This document shows, in pieces, positions 50,101 through 58,059 of a stretch of 64,000 nt of DNA. The notes under the pieces were generated by a model, which saw only the letters and a list, made by a program, of their open reading frames with translations, ran no database searches and had not been told where the DNA came from. The translations under genes and the position numbers were made by a program. The DNA is from Haloechinothrix_A salitolerans (GTDB taxonomy: Bacteria; Actinomycetota; Actinomycetes; Mycobacteriales; Pseudonocardiaceae): assembly GCF_039544105.1 (NCBI RefSeq), contig NZ_BAABLA010000026.1. One strand, written 5' to 3'. Numbering within the stretch: the stretch's first letter is position 1; the number at the start of each line of letters is the position of its first letter.

Positions 50101-51519
50101 ATGCTGCGCGGCCATCTGGAGATCCGCGGTCCGTCCACCGTGGACGACCTCAGTGCCGCGACGCTGCTGTCCACAGCGGACGTCACGGTGGCGGTGGCGC
50201 GGCTGGAGACTGAGGGCTTCGCTTTCCGGGGGCACTACACGGCGTCCTTCCCGCCCGGCCACCGGGCGTCCGACGGCCCCGAGGAGATCTGCGCTCGGCG
50301 ACTGCTGTCCCGCATCCACGGCTACACCCGCGCGCGCCAGCGCCGCGAGATCGAACCGGTGACGGCGCGGGACTTCTTGCGGTTCCTGCTGCGCTGGCAG
50401 CACGTCACGCCCGACACCCGGCGCGAGGGCAAGCTTGGCGTCATCGCCGTCGTGGAACAGCTGCAGGGCTACCAGCTCGCGGCGGGCGCGTGGGAAGACG
50501 TCCTCGCCGCGCGGGTCGAGGGCTACCGGCGCGAGTGGCTGGACGAGGTGTGCCTGTCCGGCGACGTCACGTGGGGACGGCTCTCGCTGCGCAGCCCGGC
50601 CGACGAACAGACGCCGCGCCACAGCGGCATGACGCCGTCCAAGGCGACGCCAATCACCCTGACCATCCGCGACGACCTGGCGTGGTTGCTTCAGGCCGCG
50701 CGCGGGGATCGGGCGCCCACGCCGCCAGGTCCAGGTCGCACCGCGGACGTTGTCGAGGCGCTGGCCAGCCACGGCGCGCTGTTCGCCTCGCAGGTCGCGA
50801 CGATTACCGGACGACTGCCGAGCGAGATCGACGAGGCGTTGTGGGACGCCGTCGCGCGCGGCTTGGTCACCGCCGACGGGTTCGGCGCGCTGCGAGCGCT
50901 TCTGTCCCCGTCGCGCAATCGGCGTCCCGTCGGCACGCGGCGGTTGCGGAAGGCCGGCCGGACACCGGCGGCGCGTACCACCGGACGGTGGTCCCTGCTG
51001 CCGGGCGTGGCACTCAATGTGGGGAAGCTCGGGCGGACCGAGGATGGTGGGGTCTCTCTCGCGGAAACCGATACAGTTGTATCGTTCGGCTCGGCAGACA
51101 ACCCGCTCACCCTCGCGGGATCGAGTGATCCAGACTGCTTCGATCCCGACGAACTGGCCGAGGCGGTCGCGGAGCAGCTCATCGCGCGGTGGGGCGTGGT
51201 GTTCCGAGACATCGTCATGCGCGACACGGCCGGCGCGGCGGGCGTGCCGTGGCGGGACGTGTTGTGGGCGTTACGGCGGATGGAAGCGCGCGGCACCGTC
51301 AGGGGAGGCCGGTTCGTCAGCGGTTTCGCGGGTGAGCAGTACGCCCACCCGGAGGCCGCCGACCAGCTTCGGAAGGCCCGTGCCCTGCCGCACGACGGCG
51401 AGACCGTGCGCCTGCCAGCCGCGGACCCGCTCAACCTCACTGGGATCTTGCTGCCAGGGCCTCGCGTGGCGGCACTGCCGTCGGAATCGGTGACCTACGT
51501 AGACGGCGTCGCGAGCTGA
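47173..51519 (+). CDS. lhr: Large ATP-dependent helicase Lhr
   Basis: 1,448 residues, the length of actinobacterial full-length Lhr. Superfamily 2 motifs: APTGSGKT at 42-49, DEIH at 167-170, LSATQRP near 198, then FLQRVGRSNHTRGG. The winged-helix and Lhr core follow, and a long C-terminal extension (about 850-1448) carries the domain specific to long Lhr proteins. It is a 3'-5' DNA helicase induced by DNA damage in mycobacteria. GTG at 47173; no operon partner is obvious. Its last 60 bp are close to the FIST gene. Confidence 0.95.
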   Translation: MLATFHPAVRTWFERRFPEGPTAPQAEGWRAIADEQDTLIAAPTGSGKTLAAFLVCIDRLYRAHERGEELDGTQVVYASPLKALAVDIHQNLERPLREIADTAAELGLSAPDIQVAVRTGDTAASQRAAMLRRPPQILVTTPESLYLLVTAERSREKLRDVDTVIVDEIHAVAGNKRGSHLALTLERLAHVAHEPPQRVGLSATQRPIDVVARLLIGAARSHPDGSPRCAIVDVGHRRALDLALELPDDELGTVASTEQMGEILDRIAAHVAAHRTTLVFVNTRRMAERVAHLLGERLGEEQVAAHHGSLSKDRRQRVEARLRAGDLRALVATASLELGIDIGPVELVCQLGSPRSLATFLQRVGRSNHTRGGTPKGVLYPTSRDELVECAALLRGVRTGRLDAILVPNAPLDILAQQIVAECAAREWREDDLYDLVRRAAPFADLTREAYDDVLELISDGIRTGRGRRAAYLHRDQVNGVLRARRGARLTALTSGGAIPELGDYRVVAEPDETMVGTVNEDWAIESMVGDVFLLGTTSWRIRRVEPGTVRVVDAHGAPPSVPFWLGEAPGRTLELSEEVSDIRAEVERRLHADDHDGAVAWLAAECGIGHDGAEMIVRYLAAAHAALGALPTRDTIVLERFFDESGGMQLVGHAPFGARLNRAFGLALRKRFCVNFDFELQAAASDDAILLSLGLEHSFPLEQVPTFLASPTVEDVVRQAVLTSPMFAARWRWNLNRALVVPRMRGGRKNPPPIQRMEADDLMAAVFPTLAACQENVAPGPMEVPDQPLVRQTMDDCLHEAMDVDGLRELVRGVETGRIRVVVRDTTEPSVLAHEILNGAPFTFLDDAPLEERRSRAVPLRRGLPVEPDDLGALDPAAIERVRAEVRPDPRDPDELHDVLMTVIGLRPEPEWQGWFDELVTERRAVTARTDDGELWVAVARRPAVELLFPGARLTPDYRSPRAAASLDRESAAAEMLRGHLEIRGPSTVDDLSAATLLSTADVTVAVARLETEGFAFRGHYTASFPPGHRASDGPEEICARRLLSRIHGYTRARQRREIEPVTARDFLRFLLRWQHVTPDTRREGKLGVIAVVEQLQGYQLAAGAWEDVLAARVEGYRREWLDEVCLSGDVTWGRLSLRSPADEQTPRHSGMTPSKATPITLTIRDDLAWLLQAARGDRAPTPPGPGRTADVVEALASHGALFASQVATITGRLPSEIDEALWDAVARGLVTADGFGALRALLSPSRNRRPVGTRRLRKAGRTPAARTTGRWSLLPGVALNVGKLGRTEDGGVSLAETDTVVSFGSADNPLTLAGSSDPDCFDPDELAEAVAEQLIARWGVVFRDIVMRDTAGAAGVPWRDVLWALRRMEARGTVRGGRFVSGFAGEQYAHPEAADQLRKARALPHDGETVRLPAADPLNLTGILLPGPRVAALPSESVTYVDGVAS

Positions 51520-51529
51520 GCGTGGTTGC

Positions 51530-52693
51530 GTGCACCATGGACGGGTGCGTATTGGTGTCGGAGTCTCCACGGAGCGAAACCCCAGGAAGGCCGCGGCCGA
51601 AGCGGCGACGTCGGCGTTGGCTGATCTCGACGGCGAGTCCGCGACGCTCGCGGTGCTGCTGACCTCGTCGGAGTACGGCGATGACGCGCAGGGCGTCCTC
51701 GCGACGGTGCACGATACGGCTGTACCGGACGCGCTCATCGGCTGCGTGGCGGAAACCGTCGTCGCCAACACGCGTGAGCTCGAGGGCGAGCCGTCGGTGG
51801 CGGTGTGGCTGGCGTCGCTACCGGAGCCGGTGGAGACGTTCCACCTGGAGTTCGTGCGCACGTCGTCCGGTGGTTTGTTCGCGGGTTACGAGTTCGGCCA
51901 CGCGGGTGATGACTTCCATCTGTTGTTGCCCGACCCGCACTCGTTCCCCGCCGATGTCCTCCTGGATCACCTCAACGCGCACCGACCCGGCGTACAGGTC
52001 ATGGGCGGCATGGTCAGCGGCGGCGGGCCGGGCGAATGCCGCTTGTTCCGTGACCACCAGGTGGTCGACTCCGGCGCGGTCGGCGTGCGGCTGCCTGGTT
52101 GGCGCGGAGTCACCGTGGTCTCGCAAGGGTGTCGGCCGATCGGGGAGGCGTACACGGTCACGGAAAGCAGCGGAAACCGGATCTCCGGTCTCGGCGGACG
52201 CCCACCACTCGAACGGCTGCGCGAGGTCATCGCCACGTTGCCAGACGAGCAGCTCGACATTGTCCAACGGGGGCCGCAGATCGGCGTCCTCGTAGACGAA
52301 TATGTCGACGACCCGGAGCACGGCGACTTCCTCATCCGGGGTGTGCTCGGCGCTGACCAGGAGTCCGGCGCCATCGAGGTCGGCGACGTCATCGAGGTGG
52401 GCACCACGGTGCAGTTCCAGATCCGCGACGCCGCCAGTGCGGACGCCGACCTGCGTGAGCGGCTCCAGCAGGCCGTGGCGGCGAGCAGCCCGGCGGGGGC
52501 GCTGCTGTTCACCTGTAATGGTCGGGGAAGCCGAATGTTCGACGTCTCCGACCACGACGCCACCCTCATCGCGGACGTCCTCGGCGGGATTCCAGTCGCG
52601 GGCTTCTTCGCGGCGGGGGAGTTGGGGCCGGTCGCGGGGCGCAACGCGCTGCACGGCTTCACCGCGTCGCTGGCGGTGTTCGTGGGGGAGTAG
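51530..52693 (+). CDS. FIST-domain protein
   Basis: 387 residues with FIST N (about 25-215; GGMVSGGGPGECRLF) and FIST C (about 225-375; ADLRERLQQAVAASSPAGALLFTCNGRG) domains. FIST domains are predicted small-ligand sensors, often amino-acid related, but this protein has no fused output domain. It starts 11 bp after lhr, so it may be cotranscribed. The start is uncertain (GTG 51530 or GTG 51545). Function unknown. Confidence 0.85.
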   Translation: MHHGRVRIGVGVSTERNPRKAAAEAATSALADLDGESATLAVLLTSSEYGDDAQGVLATVHDTAVPDALIGCVAETVVANTRELEGEPSVAVWLASLPEPVETFHLEFVRTSSGGLFAGYEFGHAGDDFHLLLPDPHSFPADVLLDHLNAHRPGVQVMGGMVSGGGPGECRLFRDHQVVDSGAVGVRLPGWRGVTVVSQGCRPIGEAYTVTESSGNRISGLGGRPPLERLREVIATLPDEQLDIVQRGPQIGVLVDEYVDDPEHGDFLIRGVLGADQESGAIEVGDVIEVGTTVQFQIRDAASADADLRERLQQAVAASSPAGALLFTCNGRGSRMFDVSDHDATLIADVLGGIPVAGFFAAGELGPVAGRNALHGFTASLAVFVGE

Positions 52694-52696
52694 CAC

Positions 52697-53365
52697 TCAG
52701 TCTGGGTGCGCCAGCTCCTGGTAGCGGAACCGGTTCGTTCTCGTCACCTGCTCGCCGGTGCGGAAGCTGACCTCGTGGGCGAACAGGGGACTGTCGAAGA
52801 CGAACGTGTGGTACTCGCCGTTCTCGCCAGCGGCGTCGACGCCCGCCGGGAGGTCCGCCAGGAACCGTTCGGTGACGTACCGGCCGCAGTAGGAGCCGTC
52901 GAGCTGCTCGGTGTCGACGCAGATGACGATGGCCCGGTGTCCCTCGCGCAGGAAGTCCGCCATGAGTCGCGCGGTATCGCGGCCCCACAACGGAAAGACC
53001 GCCTCGATCCCGAGCGCGTCGAGCTGCGCCTCGCGGTAGGCGCGCACATCCGTCAGGTGCAGGTCGCCGAATGCCACGCGCGTGACGCCGTCCGCGCGCA
53101 GTGCCCGCATCGCCGTGGCGACAGTTGCCTCGTACTCGGCGTTGCTGGCCCGCGCGGGTAGCCGGATCTCGCGGCATCCGACCCCGAGCGCCGACGACTG
53201 CTCGCGCAACAACTCGGCGGGGACGTCATGCATTACGGCACGCCCGGTGCTGTCGACGACGTTGACCAGCAACTCGACGACGTCGACCCCGCGCGCCTGG
53301 AGCGCGGCCAATGCGAGCAGGCTGTCCTTGCCGCCGCTCCACGACAACGCTACCGGGTCGGTCAC
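52697..53365 (-). CDS. Dph6-like PP-loop ATP pyrophosphatase
   Basis: 222 residues. The PP-loop SGGKDS is at 10-15, and the C-terminal GENGEYHTFVFDSP stretch is the signature of the Dph6/MJ0570 family. Archaeal and eukaryotic Dph6 amidate diphthine on EF-2. Bacteria lack diphthamide, so the bacterial substrate is unknown; an ATP-dependent amidation is inferred. Convergent with the FIST gene with three bases between stops. Confidence 0.82.
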   Translation of the reverse strand: MTDPVALSWSGGKDSLLALAALQARGVDVVELLVNVVDSTGRAVMHDVPAELLREQSSALGVGCREIRLPARASNAEYEATVATAMRALRADGVTRVAFGDLHLTDVRAYREAQLDALGIEAVFPLWGRDTARLMADFLREGHRAIVICVDTEQLDGSYCGRYVTERFLADLPAGVDAAGENGEYHTFVFDSPLFAHEVSFRTGEQVTRTNRFRYQELAHPD

Positions 53366-53476
53366 GAGAACTGCATACTACGCGCCATCCTGCGCTAGGC
53401 ACATTGCGAGCCGCCCGACGAAAGGGCGTCCCATCGCACCCTTGACGTCTGTACGGCATCCGCGCGACCATATCGT

Positions 53477-53508
53477 AATACGCAACGGTTGTTTATAACG
53501 CAACCACG
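53477..53508. promoter_or_regulatory. Repeated CGCAAC motif before the SerA-like gene
   Basis: CGCAAC occurs at 53481 and 53499 (18 bp apart) in similar contexts (ATACGCAAC, ATAACGCAAC), with an inverted GGTTG between them. The region is AT-richer than its surroundings and directly precedes the gene start. It is a candidate operator or promoter. The binding protein is unknown. Confidence 0.3.
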
Positions 53509-53521
53509 TCGAGGGGTGCCT

Positions 53522-54508
53522 ATGCGGATCTTGATAGCCGACACCTTCCCCGACCACGCCGTCGCCGCGCTGCGCCGGGACGGTCACGAGGTCAGCTACC
53601 AGCCAGACACGACGGCCGACGCGCTACCGGACACCGTGCGCGGGCAGGACGCGCTTGTCGTCCGCAGCACCAAGGTCACGGCGGAGGCCATCGCTCAGTC
53701 CGATCTGAGCGTGGTCATCAGAGCGGGCTCGGGTACGAACACCATCGACTGCGACGCGGCAATCGAGCACGGCGTTGCCGTGTGCAACGTCCCTGGCCGC
53801 AATGCTGTCGCCGTCGCGGAGCTGACGTTCGCGCTGCTGCTGGCGCTGGACCGCAACATTCCCGACGCCGTCACCGACCTGCGCGCCGGTCGCTGGGACA
53901 AGAAGCGCTACGCCACCGCACGCGGCATCCTGGGTCGTCGCATCGGCGTCGTCGGGCTCGGGCAGATTGGGCTCGCGTTCGCGGAACGCGCCACGGCGTT
54001 CGGCGCGCATGTCTACGCCGTCGCGAAATCGAATCGTCCGCGGCACCAGACCGACCGCGCCCGCGCCGCCGGGGTCAACTTCGTGGACAGCATCGAGACG
54101 CTCGCGGAGACGTGCGACGTCCTGTCGTTCCACGTCCCCGCCACATCCGATACCCGCCATCTCGTCGGACGCGACCTGCTCGCGCGGGTACAGCCGGGCA
54201 GCTTCGTGCTCAATACCTCGCGTAGCGACGTCATCGATGAGGACGCGCTGATCGAGGCCATGGACACGAAGGGCATCCGGGCGGGCCTCGATGTCTTCGA
54301 CGACGAACCGGGGCAGTCCACCGGCACGATCGACTCCGCGCTGGCGCGGCACCCGAACGTCTACGGCACCCACCACATCGGCGCGTCCACCGAGCAGGCG
54401 CAGCACGCCATCGCCGACGAGGTCGTGCACATGATCCAGGAGTTCGAGCGAGGACGGCTGCCGCACCGCGTCACGCCTGAACCGCTCGCGTACGCGGGGC
54501 CGTCATGA
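53522..54508 (+). CDS. D-2-hydroxyacid / 3-phosphoglycerate dehydrogenase-like (SerA family)
   Basis: 328 residues from ATG at 53522 (GAGGGG upstream). NAD-binding loop GLGQIG at 145-150; catalytic triad R234 (LNTSRSDVIDEDAL), E262 and H285 (THHIGAST). It lacks the ACT and ASB regulatory domains of full-length SerA, matching the short form. It is coupled by ATGA to a DUF1015 gene, a recurrent pairing in genomes, which suggests a serine-related pathway. Phosphoglycerate is the likely substrate but other 2-hydroxyacids are possible. Confidence 0.82.
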   Translation: MRILIADTFPDHAVAALRRDGHEVSYQPDTTADALPDTVRGQDALVVRSTKVTAEAIAQSDLSVVIRAGSGTNTIDCDAAIEHGVAVCNVPGRNAVAVAELTFALLLALDRNIPDAVTDLRAGRWDKKRYATARGILGRRIGVVGLGQIGLAFAERATAFGAHVYAVAKSNRPRHQTDRARAAGVNFVDSIETLAETCDVLSFHVPATSDTRHLVGRDLLARVQPGSFVLNTSRSDVIDEDALIEAMDTKGIRAGLDVFDDEPGQSTGTIDSALARHPNVYGTHHIGASTEQAQHAIADEVVHMIQEFERGRLPHRVTPEPLAYAGPS

Positions 54509-55656
54509 CGTCGCCATCCCGGAACGTCGATGTCCTCACCGCGCCGGAGTCATGCCCGGCCGTGCCGCGCACGTCCCGGGTGCTGATCGCGAACCCGCGC
54601 CAGGCCACGCGACTGTCCAAACTGGACGCGAAGCTGACCGGCGGGTCGCCGGACGACGCTCGCAGGGGCGCGGCGCGGCTGCGGCAGCTCGCCAGGCAGG
54701 AGCTGTTCACGCAGCCGCCCGACGGCGCGCTGATCGTGTACCGGCTGGCGGCGGACGGCCACGAGCAGACCGGAGTGCTCGCCGACGTCGGCATCGAAGA
54801 CTACCGCGCCGGTCGGGTCCGCCGTCACGAGGCGACCCAGCCGGAGCGGGTGCGCAGGCTGGAGGAACTGCTGGCGACGACCCGCTGCGAACTCGTCCCG
54901 ATTATGCTGACCCACCAGCCACGGCCCCAGCTCGGCGCGCTGGTCGCGAGCATCACCCAGCGGACACCGGACGTCGAACTGCTCGGAGACGACGTCGCGC
55001 AGTCGGTCTGGATCGAGCCGCCCGGTGCGCTCGCCGACGACATCCGCACCGAGATCAGCGACATCGACACCCTCTACATCGCGGACGGGCATCACCGCAT
55101 GGCCGCCGCCGAACGGCACGCCACCCGACACCCCGAGTCCTGCGACACCGTGCTCGGCGCACTGTTCCCCGCCGACCAGCTCCGGCTGCTCGGCTACCAC
55201 CGAGGCCTGCCGCGCCCCGGCGGTGTGTCGACGTCGGATCTCGTGGATGTCCTGGCGTCGCAGCCGGCGACCGAGTCGATCGAGGAGTGCGCTTCGGGTG
55301 CGGCCGAGCCGGGGAGCGTTGCGGTGTGGCTCGACGGCCGGTGGTATCGGTTGCGGCTGCGCGCGGCGCGGTCGGCCGATCCGTGCGCGTCGCTGGACGT
55401 CTCCGTGCTGGAAGACGGCGTGCTCGGCCCGCTCATTGAGGCGACCGGAACGCGCGTCCTGCCATTGCCGGGTACGCGGGACGCCGACGCCGTCGCGCGG
55501 TGGTCCGCCGAGCACGACGCGGTGGGGTTCATGCTGCACCCGCCCGGCGTCGCGGACGTCATGGCGGTCGCGGACGCCGGGGCCGTGATGCCGCCGAAGT
55601 CGACGTGGTTCGACCCCAAGGCCCGCGCCGGGCCGTTCCTGCGCGACCTGGGGTAA
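54505..55656 (+). CDS. DUF1015 protein, possible ParB-fold serine-kinase relative
   Basis: 383 residues of the DUF1015 family (PF06245). The central motif IADGHHRMAAAERH (194-202 core DGHHRMAAA) resembles the GHHR motif of ParB/sulfiredoxin-fold enzymes, which include serine kinases SerK and SbnI. It overlaps the SerA-like stop by four bases, so the two are translated together. A role in phosphoserine formation or use is an inference from fold and neighbour, not shown by sequence alone. No PLP lysine or Walker motif is visible. Confidence 0.8.
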   Translation: MTSPSRNVDVLTAPESCPAVPRTSRVLIANPRQATRLSKLDAKLTGGSPDDARRGAARLRQLARQELFTQPPDGALIVYRLAADGHEQTGVLADVGIEDYRAGRVRRHEATQPERVRRLEELLATTRCELVPIMLTHQPRPQLGALVASITQRTPDVELLGDDVAQSVWIEPPGALADDIRTEISDIDTLYIADGHHRMAAAERHATRHPESCDTVLGALFPADQLRLLGYHRGLPRPGGVSTSDLVDVLASQPATESIEECASGAAEPGSVAVWLDGRWYRLRLRAARSADPCASLDVSVLEDGVLGPLIEATGTRVLPLPGTRDADAVARWSAEHDAVGFMLHPPGVADVMAVADAGAVMPPKSTWFDPKARAGPFLRDLG

Positions 55657-55700
55657 CGCCGAGGCGTCGGGAGCCGACAACGCGCCGGCGGCCAGCGCGT

Positions 55701-56471
55701 CTACGGCGACAGCTCCGGCTCCGGTGCCACCGCGAGCGCGTCGATGTTGCGGGCGACGTCGTTGCTCTCGGCGAGCCGGATCACCAGCAGTCCCGCGCTG
55801 AGCAGGCCGGGGCGCAGCACGGCGTGCGCGACCAGCGACACGCGGCGGTCCTGGTCGTCGATCGCGTCCGCCCACGCGGCCTCCGGCAACGCGGCAAGCC
55901 GTGTCGCGAACCGCCACGCGCCGTTGCGGGCGTGCGTGATGCTGAACTTGATGATCTCGTCGTCGCGCCTGCCACCGATCGTGTCGAGCAGCCCGAGTAG
56001 CGGCGACACCGTGCCGATATTCTCCTGCACCTGCGCGATCATCGACGCGAGGATGTCGTTGATCCGCCCATAGTCGCCGCGCAGATCCGCCAACCGCGGA
56101 CCCGGCGAGCAGCGCGCCGCCGCGATGCCGAGGTCCAGGTTGATGTGCGCGTTGATCCCGGCGAGCAGGTGTTGCAGCAGCAGCGGTCGCCATCGCGTGC
56201 AGGCGTCGAACGCGATCCGCCAGCTCCGCGTCAGCTCTCCGCCGCGCGTGTGGGCGTGCTCGGCGTCGAGGTACCGATTGGCGAAGAGGATGTCGAGCCG
56301 CGCCATGCGTTCGGCGTCGTCGAAGACCCCGGCGTCGATGGCGTCCTTGACGTTGGCGGTGACCTTCCGATACAGCACCGCGAAGTAGCCGCGGCGGTCG
56401 CTGTCGCGGCGGGCGCGCTCGATGATGTCGTCGAGCGCAGCCAGCGCCTCATCGATGGATTGCGCGGGCAT
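55701..56471 (-). CDS. DUF5995-family protein
   Basis: 256 residues, soluble and helical, with the conserved AGINAHINLDLGIAAA block and RGYFAVLYRKVTANVKDAI at the N-terminus. The function of DUF5995 is unknown; the closely spaced His, Asn and Asp residues could bind metal. ATG at 56471. The leader carries three tandem copies of a unit containing GAAGGG, the nearest giving a correctly spaced ribosome-binding site. Confidence 0.75.
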   Translation of the reverse strand: MPAQSIDEALAALDDIIERARRDSDRRGYFAVLYRKVTANVKDAIDAGVFDDAERMARLDILFANRYLDAEHAHTRGGELTRSWRIAFDACTRWRPLLLQHLLAGINAHINLDLGIAAARCSPGPRLADLRGDYGRINDILASMIAQVQENIGTVSPLLGLLDTIGGRRDDEIIKFSITHARNGAWRFATRLAALPEAAWADAIDDQDRRVSLVAHAVLRPGLLSAGLLVIRLAESNDVARNIDALAVAPEPELSP

Positions 56472-56478
56472 GGCTACG

Positions 56479-56508
56479 CCCTTCGTGGCCCTTCGTGGCC
56501 CTTCGTGA
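56479..56508 (-). repeat. Triplicated 10-bp unit carrying the ribosome-binding site
   Basis: CCCTTCGTGG occurs three times in tandem on the plus strand (the last base of the third copy differs). On the coding strand each unit holds GAAGGG. The nearest copy is seven bases before the DUF5995 ATG, the others 17 and 27 bases. Slippage in this tract could change leader length without changing the protein. Confidence 0.8.
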
Positions 56509-56658
56509 GTGTTCGGACGCCTCCAGGTTCGCCGCGCGGCGGTGACGTGTTACGGAGGCTTGGCATCAGCACGATGAACGGCGCAACCGGTGCGGGGAGA
56601 CGATCACGCTCCCGCGCGAAAACCCGACGCAGCGCCGCTCACGTCGTACAGTCGTCAC

Positions 56659-57450
56659 ATGTCCGAGCGTGCTCGTGGCTGGCGGAAGCTGGCACAGGCC
56701 ACCTGGGGTCCCCCGAAGGATCCCCAGTTCTACGGCGAGATGGAGCTGGACGCGGGCCCGCTGCTGACGCACCTGGCGGAAGCCCGAGCGCGGACCGACG
56801 TGCCGGTCACGGTGACGCACGTGGTCGCCAAGTCGGTTGCCTACGCGCTGACCGAGGTGCCCGCGTTCCGCCTGCGCCGCGCCTGGGGTCGTGGTTACGA
56901 ACGCGAGAGCACGGACGTCTTCGTCATCGCGACGGCCGACGAGGCGGGCGGCGAGCTGACCGGCGTCAAGATCGAGCACGCCGACGCCAAGTCGGTCACC
57001 GACATCGCCTCCGAGCTCGCCGCGCGCGTCAGGGCGATCCGCAACGACGAGGACGAGACGTTCGGCCGCAGCAAGGCGGCGCTGTCCGCGTTGCCGCCCC
57101 GGCTGCTGCGGCTGGCGTTGCGAGGTGCGGCGTGGCTGACGTCCGACCTCAACCTCGACCTGCGCGCGCTCGGCATGCCGCGCCAGGCGTTCGGCAGCGC
57201 CATGATCACGTCGGTCGGTATGTGGGGTGTCACCAAGGGGCTCTCGCCGCTCGCGCCGTACTACCGCGTGCCCGTCCTCGTGCTGGTCGGCGCGGTGACC
57301 GATCGGCCGGTCGCGGTCGACGGCGAGGTCGTCGTCCGCCCCATGCTCACCCTCACCGCGACGTTCGACCACCGCTACGTCGACGGCCTGCACGCCGCCA
57401 CGTTCGCCGACGCCGTGCGCCGCTACCTGTCCGACCCGGCCGGGCACTAA
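56659..57450 (+). CDS. Stand-alone E2 (2-oxoacid dehydrogenase acyltransferase) domain protein
   Basis: 263 residues comprising only the catalytic acyltransferase domain of E2 proteins. The active-site motif reads DHRYVDG near residue 240, and VTVTHVVAKSVAYAL is the matching N-terminal block of the domain. There is no lipoyl or E1/E3-binding domain, so it cannot act as an ordinary pyruvate dehydrogenase core. It may use soluble acyl-CoA, like chloramphenicol acetyltransferase, which shares the fold. ATG at 56659 lacks a clear ribosome-binding site. Confidence 0.8.
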   Translation: MSERARGWRKLAQATWGPPKDPQFYGEMELDAGPLLTHLAEARARTDVPVTVTHVVAKSVAYALTEVPAFRLRRAWGRGYERESTDVFVIATADEAGGELTGVKIEHADAKSVTDIASELAARVRAIRNDEDETFGRSKAALSALPPRLLRLALRGAAWLTSDLNLDLRALGMPRQAFGSAMITSVGMWGVTKGLSPLAPYYRVPVLVLVGAVTDRPVAVDGEVVVRPMLTLTATFDHRYVDGLHAATFADAVRRYLSDPAGH

Positions 57451-57533
57451 CAGCACTGGACGACTGCTTTGGACCCCGGGTTCGGGTGCTTCCGGCCCTG
57501 CGCGGCGCCCACCCACGGGCGAATCCTCACCTC

Positions 57534-57794
57534 ATGGAGTACCTGAACGCGCTCGACGCCGCGTTCCTTGAGATCGAGGACGCCGACCCGCGCGTGTCGC
57601 TGTCGATCGGGTCGGTGACCGTGATCGACGGTCCCGTACCCGACCGCACCGAGCTGCTGGACGTCCTCGGCGCGCGGCTCCCACAGCACAGCATCATCAC
57701 GCTGACCACCAACGTCGCGGGCCCGGAGAAGCCGTTGCGCGTGCTCGGCAGGCGGATCGTGTATGACCGTCGAACCAGCGACCGCTGCCGATGA
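57534..57794 (+). pseudogene. Internally deleted WS/DGAT acyltransferase
   Basis: An 86-codon frame begins MEYLNALDAAFLEIEDADPR, the normal start of wax-ester synthase/diacylglycerol acyltransferases. It continues through IDGPVPDRTELLDVLGARL and then jumps to TLTTNVAGPEKPLRVLGRR, which belongs near residue 400 of such proteins. The whole middle, including the catalytic HHxxxDG motif, is missing, and the frame stops soon after. An in-frame internal deletion of about 1 kb is the simplest reading. It cannot be catalytically active. Confidence 0.7.
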
Positions 57795-58059
57795 CGTTGT
57801 TGAACTGTCGGACGAGTGGCGCGAACCGCTACGGCCACGCGCTGCAACGGATCGCGGACCCGGATGCTGTCGCCGACGAGGACTTCCCGCGGGCACTGCG
57901 CTCACTGATCATCGGCACCGGGGCCACGATGTAGCGCTTACCCTCGACGTCCCACTCTCGTGGTCGATTGATCACGCGTCTCACCGGGTACCCAACCAGT
58001 GACGACGACCGACCACCGACGGTGGCGCGCCGGTGGGACGTGCCGAAGGGAGTGGAACC
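57795..58059. other. No recognisable gene
   Basis: A 47-codon frame at 57791-57934 (ending RALRSLIIGTGATM) has no family I can name and may be a further fragment. The rest, up to the epimerase start, shows no clear motif beyond the epimerase ribosome-binding site (AAGGGAG). Confidence 0.4.
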
